A DNA stretch of 8,406 nucleotides. Origin: an uncultured Oscillospiraceae bacterium (GTDB lineage: Bacteria; Bacillota; Clostridia; Oscillospirales; Ruminococcaceae). Under the pieces are notes generated by a model. The model was not told the DNA's origin. It was given only the letters and a program-made list of their open reading frames with translations, and searched no databases. Positions 1 through 6,304 of the stretch are shown here, piece after piece; positions within the stretch are counted from its first letter, which is position 1; every line of letters begins with the position of its first letter. The translations under genes and the position numbers were made by a program. Location: assembly GCA_910589145.1 (NCBI GenBank), contig CAJUSD010000062.1, positions 1 to 8,406 on the forward strand, read 5' to 3'.

Positions 1-369
1 TCTTCCCTCTATTTTAACAAATTTATACTTTATTCGACAGCTTCCTGTAAATAAACAGCTAATATTTTCCGACTAGACGATGATTTGGCTGACTACCAAC
101 CGCTCTATCCATTGCCCAAGATCCCATCTTTCGTCTGCTTACCGGATGTAGCGGCTTTGACAGGAGTCTTAAAATATCAGATGAAAGAACACTATTAAAC
201 CAAAAAGATAGCACAGGAATCCCCAGATCTGGTTCATTTTACAAAGGCCGGCATTTGCCACCCATTTTCCTACAAGGATGGCTCTATGTTCCCCAGATGT
301 ATCTCCAATATTAGCAGTGAACTCTCTAAAGTATTCACTCTTTCGGAAGGCCTGAACCAAAAAAATATG
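1..369. other. No supportable gene; probably decayed DNA
   Basis: I see no gene I can defend here. The reading frames on both strands are short and broken by stops. A 70-codon minus-strand frame (381-169) has no recognisable domain and starts inside the terminator stem. Plus-strand fragments around 60-195 and 205-415 are in different frames and would need several frameshifts to join. No tRNA, CRISPR or IS end is visible. A decayed accessory gene is possible, but I cannot name it. Confidence 0.5.
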
Positions 370-412
370 AAACTGAACCACTGCCGTCTAAAAGCCAGCA
401 GTGGTTCAGTTT
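370..412 (-). terminator. Long-stem rho-independent terminator
   Basis: Bases 370-384 (aaactgaaccactgc) and 398-412 form a perfect 15-bp stem around a 13-nt loop. Read on the minus strand, the stem is followed by CATA and a run of seven T (357-369 region), which suits a terminator for transcripts coming from the operon and the HEPN remnant. On the plus strand only a four-T run follows, so minus-strand use is favoured. It overlaps the last codons of the HEPN remnant's frame, which supports that frame having been truncated or shifted. Confidence 0.7.
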
Positions 413-681
413 TGTAGATAAATGTCTATTTTAACAATAGGCGTGAAAAATAGACAGGCAGTTTTGATATAGTCCTCTCTAAAATGAGAAATTACATTGG
501 AATATTTCATGTAATCTGCATCCTCCAAAGCTAAAACTACCCTCATACAGAGAAATATCGTATAATGGGAACGGTTGATGCTGTCTTTGTATTTCTCATT
601 TTCGTAAAGTAGTTGTACCTTTGCCAAAGTTCCACCTGCCGTTTTCAAACGATAGTCGGAAATCTTTCCAAAGAGGATCAA
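406..681 (-). pseudogene. Remnant of a HEPN-domain (UPF0332-like) gene
   Basis: The middle of this frame reads YENEKYKDSINRSHYTIFL followed by a helix and then SNVISHFREDYIKT. This matches the familiar pattern of small HEPN proteins (YKDSINRSYYAIFHA..., KKHSGVISYF...YIKT). HEPN proteins of this type are usually about 130 residues, are often paired with a MNT nucleotidyltransferase, and many act as RNases in toxin-antitoxin modules. Here only about 75 residues match. After YIKT (near 460) the frame runs into unrelated residues, the terminator stem and a stop. The usual KKHSG is MKYSN, so the conserved His is lost. A possible start is the TTG at 681, eight bases after a GGAAGGGG ribosome site. 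No MNT partner is visible. I call it a decayed, probably inactive gene; family assignment is from motif memory only. Confidence 0.6.
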
Positions 682-837
682 GCATATAGCCCCTTCCTTT
701 GGGCTAGGGTAAAGCATAAGTCCCAAACAAATTCAACCATAGGCTTTTTCGGCTTTGAGTCCAGTCATCAGGTAGGAAGTTCTATCATAAAATCATAAGC
801 CTTTTCTATTGCCCCAATTTTAAAAAATTTTTATCTC
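682..837. other. Gap between the operon and the HEPN remnant
   Basis: This AT-rich stretch directly follows the stop of the cytidylyltransferase gene. A short minus-strand run of codons (IEKAYDFMIELPT, then stop) and other short frames appear, but none is long enough to identify. There is no clear terminator hairpin, so operon transcripts probably continue to the stem-loop at 370-412. Confidence 0.4.
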
Positions 838-1722
838 CTATATATAAGATGAATCAATTTCTTTCAGTTCCCGATAAGTATCAATCTCTACAATATCGTT
901 AAAAGTACACAGCCGTACCATAACGTGATAATGCTCAATGCAGCATTCCAATGGTACCTGATCCCAAAATTTTTCTTTTCCGCCAGGCGCGTGATAAACA
1001 CTTTCAATATCTTTTACAAGCTTCTCCCCATCATCATAATTCCAATAAGAGATTCCAAACATATGATAACAATCCGTTCCCCCAATGCTCACCTGGGTGA
1101 CAAATCCACTGTTGGTTTTCAAACACCAATCATCTGTTTTCTCTACCGGAACCCCCAAGTAATTCGCCTGATATTGATATTTGGTAATTAGGAGTGGATT
1201 TTTCAATAACAAATCCGCATCGCATACATACGCATTTTTCATATGTTCCCTTACACACATGGCTGAAGAAATATTATTGCTTTCATTATAAAAAGGATTA
1301 TCAATAAAATGAATCATAGGATATTTATACAAAAGCTGGTCAAACTGTTCCCCCAAATACCCGCGGACCAGGTATATTTCATTAATTCCCGCCGAAAGGA
1401 AGGCGTCTAACAACCCGTCAATGATGCGTTTTCCCTTCACTCTCACTAGGGGCTTTGGTGTATTTAATGTAATGGGGGCAAGCCGCGACCCAAAGCCTGC
1501 CGCCAGAATTACCGCCCGTTGTACCCGGTACGGCTCTAAAGCTTCCATTCCCTTATCTGTAATATATCCGTTCTTTAAAAAACCGTCTTCATCCAGTTCA
1601 GCCATTGTTTTGTTGACTGTTCCAAGGGACATGCCTAATTTCTGGGCTAAAACACGCTGTACTGGCTGTATCCCTTCCTGTTCAACAAACGCCATAATAT
1701 CAAACTGCTTTTTTGTAAGCAT
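838..1722 (-). CDS. LicC-like cytidylyltransferase with N-terminal winged HTH
   Basis: This 294-residue protein joins a DNA-binding domain to a nucleotidyltransferase. Residues 1-66 form a MarR-like winged helix, with a helix-turn-helix around 22-49 (QRVLAQKLGMSLGTVNKTMA). From residue 68 it follows the LicC/CTP:phosphocholine cytidylyltransferase pattern: LAAGFGSRLAP (73-83), TPKPLV with K90, a metal-site candidate CDADLL (D168, D170), DDWCL (197-201), FWDQVP (252-257) and the terminal VEIDT (D281). The family makes CDP-choline, or CMP-phosphonates such as CMP-2-aminoethylphosphonate (PntC), for transfer to glycans or lipids; the sequence alone does not settle the substrate. It is the last gene of the transporter operon, 27 bp after the permease, with GAGG eight bases before the ATG. 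The HTH suggests it may also sense substrate and regulate the operon, which is inference. Family confidence is high, substrate confidence low. Confidence 0.85.
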   Translation of the reverse strand: MLTKKQFDIMAFVEQEGIQPVQRVLAQKLGMSLGTVNKTMAELDEDGFLKNGYITDKGMEALEPYRVQRAVILAAGFGSRLAPITLNTPKPLVRVKGKRIIDGLLDAFLSAGINEIYLVRGYLGEQFDQLLYKYPMIHFIDNPFYNESNNISSAMCVREHMKNAYVCDADLLLKNPLLITKYQYQANYLGVPVEKTDDWCLKTNSGFVTQVSIGGTDCYHMFGISYWNYDDGEKLVKDIESVYHAPGGKEKFWDQVPLECCIEHYHVMVRLCTFNDIVEIDTYRELKEIDSSYI

Positions 1723-1749
1723 TTTAAACGCCTCTTTCTTTTTATGGGG

Positions 1750-3345
1750 TTATCCTTTTTCCTTATGCCGGATGGAACGCTGTGCAATGCAGGACGTCAG
1801 CACTTTCACTGCAAAATTAACTCCCCAAATCAGCAGGGACACAAAGGCAGATGCCTCTAAAAGGGTCTGTGCTTCAAACTGGTTGATCATCAGGGCCAAC
1901 GGCTTATTAGCAGAATTGGCCAGGAATGCAACTGCTGAAATCGTCATCATGGAATTGATAAAGAAGCAGGAAAACATTTCCAGGCAGGTAGAGCAGGTCT
2001 GAGGGATGAAAATATCTTTAACCATCTTCAGCCGCCCAATTCCCAGCGTCGCCCCTACTGCCTCCAAATTCCCATTGATTTTGCTCATGCTGTTATACAT
2101 CATCAGGTATGGGGAAGAAAAGAAATGGATTGTATTGACCAGAATCAGGATTGCCAACGTCCCATAAATCCAACTCCCCTTGAAAGACATGACATATGAC
2201 AAACCTAGAACAATACCGGGAATTGCCAGCGAAACAATTGCCATAAGATGTAAAAATCGGGAACTGCGTGAGGGAGCCCGTGCTGTCAGGTAAGCGCAGA
2301 AAAACGACAGAACCGTACCGATCAGGGCCACAAAAAGGGCAATTTCCAATGAATTGAGCAGGTAATCAAAAACCCCTTTTTGAATGGACGATTGGATATG
2401 CCGCAGGGAAAAGCGCATATCTCTGGGATAACGGTTGGCAAATGTGAGGACGGCAAAAGACAATACAGGCACAGAAGCACATATGGCCATTATTGTTAAA
2501 AAAACATATGAAAGTACATCCCGTCCCATAGCTTTTTGTAAAATAAAAGGCTTTTTGACAAAGGCGGAGGAAGCCCTGTTCCGGCAGGACATATCCACAA
2601 AAAAAGCAAATACAGCCGGTACCAGCAGGATAACTCCAAATACGCTTCCTTGAGCAAAGTCCTGCCTGCCAATTACTTCTTCATACATAACCACCGGCAA
2701 AGTTTTGTACGTTCCACCTACCATTAAAGGAACTCCATAATCTGTAACAATCATGGTAAAAACTGCGAAAAAGACATTGATTAGGGGCTTTCTCAAATAC
2801 GGAAGTGTAATCACAACTATCTGTCTCCAATTCGGAATTCCCAAAACAGATGCTGCTTCATAAGGTGCAGCATCTTCATAGCGCAGAACATCCAACAGCA
2901 TCAGGTAGGCGACAGGAAAGGAATACATAATACTGCCAATTACAATTCCCCAAAATCCATATATCCCCTGCCCCAGATTCAGCAGCTTGGTAAAAATCCC
3001 ATTATTGCCCCATAAAATAATCAATCCTGTTCCATGGGAGAGCGAGGGAATCAACATAGGGAATAGCAAAAACATATGAAAAATATTTTTTCCCGCAATT
3101 TTGCTTCGGACCATACAAAAGGCCGCCGACAGTGCAAGTCCCACGGAAAATATAGTGGCACATGATGAAACCAATACAGATTGCCCTATTGCTCTGGGAA
3201 CAATGGGTTTTGAAAAAATTTTAACCATATCAACCTGTCCAAAATGCACCAGCAACTGAACCAGCGGCAAAACGACTGCAACAAGGAAAAAACATACAAG
3301 AACCAGTTTTATCAATTGAAATACACTATCTTCCTTTTTTGACAA
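1750..3345 (-). CDS. Fused two-domain ABC transporter permease (AEP/Fe3+/polyamine type)
   Basis: This 531-residue inner-membrane protein carries two BPD-transp-1 permease domains in one chain, about 12 hydrophobic segments in all. Each half has its ATPase-contact EAA loop: E163-P182 (EAASVLGIPNWRQIVVITLP) and E428-P448 (EAVGATLGIGRLKMVKDIFIP, the second Ala replaced by Val). Fused permeases of this length are known for the putative 2-aminoethylphosphonate (PhnU2), Fe(III) (FbpB) and thiamine (ThiP) importers, so the fusion alone does not fix the substrate. The start is TTG at 3345, preceded by a purine-rich AGGAGAGAGGG; the first ATG (residue 40) would remove the first membrane segment. It lies 42 bp after the ATPase stop. 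I prefer a zwitterionic phosphonate or related small cation as substrate, because a LicC-like enzyme follows. Confidence 0.9.
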   Translation of the reverse strand: MSKKEDSVFQLIKLVLVCFFLVAVVLPLVQLLVHFGQVDMVKIFSKPIVPRAIGQSVLVSSCATIFSVGLALSAAFCMVRSKIAGKNIFHMFLLFPMLIPSLSHGTGLIILWGNNGIFTKLLNLGQGIYGFWGIVIGSIMYSFPVAYLMLLDVLRYEDAAPYEAASVLGIPNWRQIVVITLPYLRKPLINVFFAVFTMIVTDYGVPLMVGGTYKTLPVVMYEEVIGRQDFAQGSVFGVILLVPAVFAFFVDMSCRNRASSAFVKKPFILQKAMGRDVLSYVFLTIMAICASVPVLSFAVLTFANRYPRDMRFSLRHIQSSIQKGVFDYLLNSLEIALFVALIGTVLSFFCAYLTARAPSRSSRFLHLMAIVSLAIPGIVLGLSYVMSFKGSWIYGTLAILILVNTIHFFSSPYLMMYNSMSKINGNLEAVGATLGIGRLKMVKDIFIPQTCSTCLEMFSCFFINSMMTISAVAFLANSANKPLALMINQFEAQTLLEASAFVSLLIWGVNFAVKVLTSCIAQRSIRHKEKG

Positions 3346-3387
3346 GAGAATCCCTCTCTCCTTTCCGGCCTGAGATGAAAATTACTT

Positions 3388-4143
3388 CTAGCTGTCTGCA
3401 AACCTCATAAGTGAGGTAATTTTCCGGTTCAGATTACCAATTACAAATTCTTGTACATAAGGATCTGCTGGTGAACTTAAAATCTCCTGGGGCGTTCCCA
3501 TCTGGTGGATTGCACCGCCGCCCATGACCATAATGCGGTCAGACATGGCAAATGCTTCTTCCTGGTCATGGGTGATGTAGATCATAGTGGTTCCAGATTC
3601 CTTTTGAATTCGTTTCAGCTCTTCCCGCAGGGATAGCCTTGTCGCCGCATCCAGGGCGCTCATCGGTTCATCCAGAAGAATTACTGCCGGGGATAGTGCC
3701 AAGGTTCTGGCTATCGCCACCCGTTGTTGCTGCCCGCCGGATAATTCATCTGGGTATTTTCCCGCATACTCGGTCAAGCCTACCTGCTCCAGCATGTACA
3801 GTGCCCTTTGGTGGGCAGCGGACTTGTACTCTCGGCATATCTTTAAGGCATATTCTACATTTTTTAAAACTGTCATGTTTTCAAACAGCGCATAATTTTG
3901 GAACACAATCCCCATTTTCCTCTTATCAGGGGGATAACAGGTAATATCTGTTCCGTCCAGCAGTATCTTCCCCTTTTCCGGTTGCAGCAGACCAATTAAA
4001 ACACGCAGCAGCGTTGTTTTGCCGCAGCCGGATGGCCCAAGTATGGAGAGGAATTCCCCTTTGTTAACATGAAAGGAGATATTTTCCAAAACTGAATCCT
4101 GCTCAAATTTTTTTGTAATCTTTTCTGCAATCAGTAATTCCAT
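3388..4143 (-). CDS. ABC transporter ATP-binding protein (PotA/FbpC/PhnT-like)
   Basis: This 251-residue ATPase energises the importer. All core motifs are intact: Walker A GPSGCGKT (36-43), Q-loop Q82 in FQNYALF, signature LSGGQ (134-138), Walker B VILLDEP (154-160) and the H-loop His192 (THDQEEA). It stops soon after the nucleotide-binding domain, so it lacks the C-terminal TOBE domain found in PotA and many FbpC proteins (about 350 residues); this may mean no trans-inhibition through that domain. The ATG overlaps the upstream binding-protein gene by 13 nt, with AAGGAG 14 nt upstream inside that gene, so translation is probably coupled. It should pair with the single fused permease as a homodimer. 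Confidence 0.93.
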   Translation of the reverse strand: MELLIAEKITKKFEQDSVLENISFHVNKGEFLSILGPSGCGKTTLLRVLIGLLQPEKGKILLDGTDITCYPPDKRKMGIVFQNYALFENMTVLKNVEYALKICREYKSAAHQRALYMLEQVGLTEYAGKYPDELSGGQQQRVAIARTLALSPAVILLDEPMSALDAATRLSLREELKRIQKESGTTMIYITHDQEEAFAMSDRIMVMGGGAIHQMGTPQEILSSPADPYVQEFVIGNLNRKITSLMRFADS

Positions 4144-5141
4144 TTGTCCAATAAATACTCCTTTAATTCAATATTGTCAATTCCTTCCATATTCCCATAG
4201 GGAATATTTTGAGGAAAATTCTCCATCATTACTTTCTGATTTTTGAAGATAGGTTCTGGCACATATAGTTCCTTGTCTTTTGGGCTGATTTCCTTACAGA
4301 TATAGTCAAATACTTTCATAACATCCTCATCCTGCTGCCTGCCTTCTATTACCCCACTGGAATATGAGGTATAGGGTGCGCCTTCCTTAAAAAAGAGAAT
4401 TTCAAAGTTATTTCCATCATTTATCATCTGGGCTGCATGGAAGGTCATTCCCAGTGCAATCGCTGCTTCCCGTATCACAAGGGCTTTCACCGGTCCTGAG
4501 CCGGAGGTTGTAAACCCCTGTCCTGTCAAGTTTTCCGACAGTTTGTCAAAATAAGAAAACGCTTCTACCCCCCCCCATTCGTTTACTAGGTTCAGCAAAA
4601 ATATGTATCCTGTACCAGATGATTTTGGATTCGGCATAGAGATAAGCCCTTTATATTCCGGTTTTAGTAAATCTTCATAGCTTTCAGGGATTGCAATGCC
4701 CTTCTCTTTTAACGCCTCGGAATCTACAATAATTGCTCCGCTTAGTCTGCCCCAAGGAACATATTTATGGCTTTCAGGAATTAATTCATCTAAATAAATA
4801 TCAAAATCAACATTATCCAAAACCGCCAGGTAATCGCTGTATTTTTCCATATATGTAGTTTCCAGTTCCAGAATGATGTCCGCTTCAGTATTGGTTCCCT
4901 CAGCAGCCAACTTTGCGGCAAGGGTACCTGTATCCATATCAATCAAATCAATCTCATATTCTGGGAACTGTTTTTTCAGTTCCTGACGGACAAATTCGTT
5001 CCTGTAATCCTCAGCTGAGGAATATAGGGTGACTTTTTTTGGTTTGCCGCAGGATGGCAGAATGCACACGCAAAGAACACAGACAAGAAAAAGGCTCAAA
5101 TATTTTTTTATTATTGTATTCCTGTTAGCTAATAGTTCCAT
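4131..5141 (-). CDS. Solute-binding lipoprotein, copy 2
   Basis: This 336-residue extracellular binding protein belongs to the SBP_bac_6-type group (2-aminoethylphosphonate, Fe(III) and polyamine binders). The signal peptide ends in lipobox LPSC, giving a lipidated Cys31. The mature part begins VTLYSSAEDYRNEF and has DTGTLAAKLAAEG, DLLKPEYKGLISMPNPKSSG and a Gly/Ser-rich segment TTSGSGPVKAL, features shared with 2-aminoethylphosphonate binding proteins as I remember them. It is a tandem paralogue of the gene just upstream, roughly two thirds identical by eye, with the centre and C-terminus most conserved. Its ATG lies inside the end of copy 1 (13-nt overlap); no other Met precedes the signal peptide, so this start is firm. 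The leader is unusually long (14 residues before the hydrophobic core) and Cys-rich. A G9 tract lies at 4568-4576. The ligand is not proven. Confidence 0.9.
   Translation of the reverse strand: MELLANRNTIIKKYLSLFLVCVLCVCILPSCGKPKKVTLYSSAEDYRNEFVRQELKKQFPEYEIDLIDMDTGTLAAKLAAEGTNTEADIILELETTYMEKYSDYLAVLDNVDFDIYLDELIPESHKYVPWGRLSGAIIVDSEALKEKGIAIPESYEDLLKPEYKGLISMPNPKSSGTGYIFLLNLVNEWGGVEAFSYFDKLSENLTGQGFTTSGSGPVKALVIREAAIALGMTFHAAQMINDGNNFEILFFKEGAPYTSYSSGVIEGRQQDEDVMKVFDYICKEISPKDKELYVPEPIFKNQKVMMENFPQNIPYGNMEGIDNIELKEYLLDKWNY
4568..4576 (-). repeat. G9 homopolymer in binding-protein copy 2
   Basis: On the coding strand a run of nine G spans Trp-Gly-Gly-Val codons (TGG GGG GGG GTA). Losing one G would place a TAG directly after the run; gaining one would give a stop within about eight codons. 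The tract could act as a slippage site. Confidence 0.85.
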
Positions 5142-6115
5142 CGGTCTAATAAATTCTCCTTTAATACAACATTGTCTATCCCGGTCATGTTTCCATAAGG
5201 GATATTCCGGGGAAAATTTTCCATTGTTACTTCTTGATTTTTAAAAATAGGTTCTGGCGTATACAGCTCATTTTCTTTGGGGCTTATGTATTGGCAGATA
5301 TATTCAAAGACTTTCATAACGTCTTCATCCATCTGCTTTCCCTCAATGACTGCGTTGGCATATGACGTATAGGGGGCTCCTTCCTCAAAAAAGAGAATCT
5401 GGAAGTCATTCCCCTCATTGATTGTCTGGGCTGCATGGAAGGTCATCCCCAGTGCAATCGCCGCCTCACGTGTCACCAGGGCCTTGACCGGACCGGACCC
5501 GGAGGTAGTAAAGCCCTGTCCGCAAAGATTTTCCGATAATTTATCAAAGTATTCAAATGCTGCTTCTACCCCCCCCCGTTCATTTATCAGGTTTAATAGA
5601 AAAATATATCCAGTACTGGAGGATTTGGGGGTTGGCATGGAAATAAGCCCTTTGTATTCCGGTTTGAGCAGATCATCATAGCTTGCCGGAATGGGGATAT
5701 TTTTCTCCTCTAAGGCTTCCGGGTCAACAATAACTGCCCCGCTCATTCTAACAGCGGGTACATACTTATGATTGGCTGGCACTAAATCTTCTGTATAAAC
5801 GCTGAAATCTATGGAATCCAGTTCTGCAAGGCTGCCGCTGCATTTTTCCAGGTATGAAGTTTCTAATTCCAGAATAATATCTGCATCAGAATCCTTTCCC
5901 TCTGCCATGAGCTTTGCCGCCAGGCTTCCTGTATCAATGTATGTTTGTTGGATGTCATATTCAGGAAATTTTTCATCCAACATTTCCTGTACCAGCTCCA
6001 TGCAATGGTCTTCAGCAGCGGTATAGATAGTAATGGTCTTTGGCTTTCCACTGCATGAAGGAAGAATGGATAAGCATAGAATGGTTATTAAAAGGGCTGT
6101 CAGAATTTTTTTCAT
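5129..6115 (-). CDS. Solute-binding lipoprotein, copy 1
   Basis: This 328-residue binding protein starts the operon. A standard signal peptide (MKKILTALLITILCLSILPSC) gives a lipidated Cys21, so the protein should sit on the outer face of the membrane and deliver ligand to the fused permease. The mature start TITIYTAAEDH, DTGSLAAKLMAEG, DLLKPEYKGLISMPTPKSSS and FFEEGAPYTSY match the 2-aminoethylphosphonate/Fe(III)-type binding-protein pattern; the YTAxED and AKLxAEG motifs are closest to the phosphonate branch by memory. I do not see the adjacent Tyr-Tyr pair typical of FbpA iron ligands. Ribosome site GGAG lies 10 bases before the ATG. The gene is followed at once by its paralogue, with a 13-nt overlap. 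A G9 tract is present at 5569-5577. The two copies may bind related but different ligands; this is inference. Confidence 0.92.
   Translation of the reverse strand: MKKILTALLITILCLSILPSCSGKPKTITIYTAAEDHCMELVQEMLDEKFPEYDIQQTYIDTGSLAAKLMAEGKDSDADIILELETSYLEKCSGSLAELDSIDFSVYTEDLVPANHKYVPAVRMSGAVIVDPEALEEKNIPIPASYDDLLKPEYKGLISMPTPKSSSTGYIFLLNLINERGGVEAAFEYFDKLSENLCGQGFTTSGSGPVKALVTREAAIALGMTFHAAQTINEGNDFQILFFEEGAPYTSYANAVIEGKQMDEDVMKVFEYICQYISPKENELYTPEPIFKNQEVTMENFPRNIPYGNMTGIDNVVLKENLLDRWNY
5569..5577 (-). repeat. G9 homopolymer in binding-protein copy 1
   Basis: Nine G on the coding strand cover Arg-Gly-Gly-Val codons (CGG GGG GGG GTA), at the same aligned position as the G9 in copy 2. A one-base loss creates an immediate TAG; a one-base gain leads to a TGA within a few codons. 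Confidence 0.85.
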
Positions 6116-6170
6116 TTGATTTTCTCTCCGTTTCGTTCATTTTTTGTTGATGATGCCGCTTTTTTGAACA

Positions 6171-6228
6171 TGATTAGGCAAAAAAATTTACTATTTGGTC
6201 AATCCGATTTATTTATCCTGAAGGTCAA
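6171..6228 (-). promoter_or_regulatory. Possible promoter/operator of the transporter operon
   Basis: The operon's upstream region (6116-6250) holds two TTGACC hexamers on the minus strand, at 6228-6223 and 6202-6197, 26 bp apart. Both have similar flanks (AATCG or AATCGGA just before). Either resembles a -35 box, but no good -10 lies at 17 bp; the nearest AT-rich candidate, TAATCA at 6176-6171, would need a 20-bp spacer. The repeated hexamers could instead be binding sites for a regulator, perhaps the HTH domain encoded at the operon's end. This is a weak call. Confidence 0.25.
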
Positions 6229-6250
6229 CGATTGATTAAAAGAACTTGTA

Positions 6251-6292
6251 TAAGGAACCTCTAATTCCAATGAATGTTCCAGAGGTTCCTTA
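6251..6292 (-). terminator. Hairpin terminator after licD
   Basis: A perfect 12-bp stem (6251-6262 taaggaacctct with 6281-6292) encloses an 18-nt loop, 12 bp beyond the licD stop. On the minus strand the stem is followed by TACAAGTTCTTTT, so the T tract is weak and offset. It probably separates licD transcription from the transporter operon, possibly incompletely. Confidence 0.5.
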
Positions 6293-6304
6293 ATCGTTTT
6301 ACTG

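Noticed and set aside
60..360. Plus-strand fragments thought to resemble a transposase C-terminus
   Set aside because: The match needed several frameshifts and rested on a few common residues; not enough to name an IS family.
169..381. 70-codon minus-strand frame as a small membrane protein
   Set aside because: The C-terminus is hydrophobic but the start lies inside the terminator stem, there is no ribosome site and no family resemblance.
1421..2002. 193-codon plus-strand frame
   Set aside because: Antisense to the cytidylyltransferase and permease genes, spanning their junction, with no recognisable motif.
3639..3944. 101-codon plus-strand frame
   Set aside because: Antisense shadow of the ABC ATPase, whose motifs are all intact.
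4131..6115. Reading the transporter as an Fe(III) importer
   Set aside because: Family relatives include FbpA, but I see no adjacent Tyr pair of the iron site, and the operon carries a cytidylyltransferase; kept only as an alternative.
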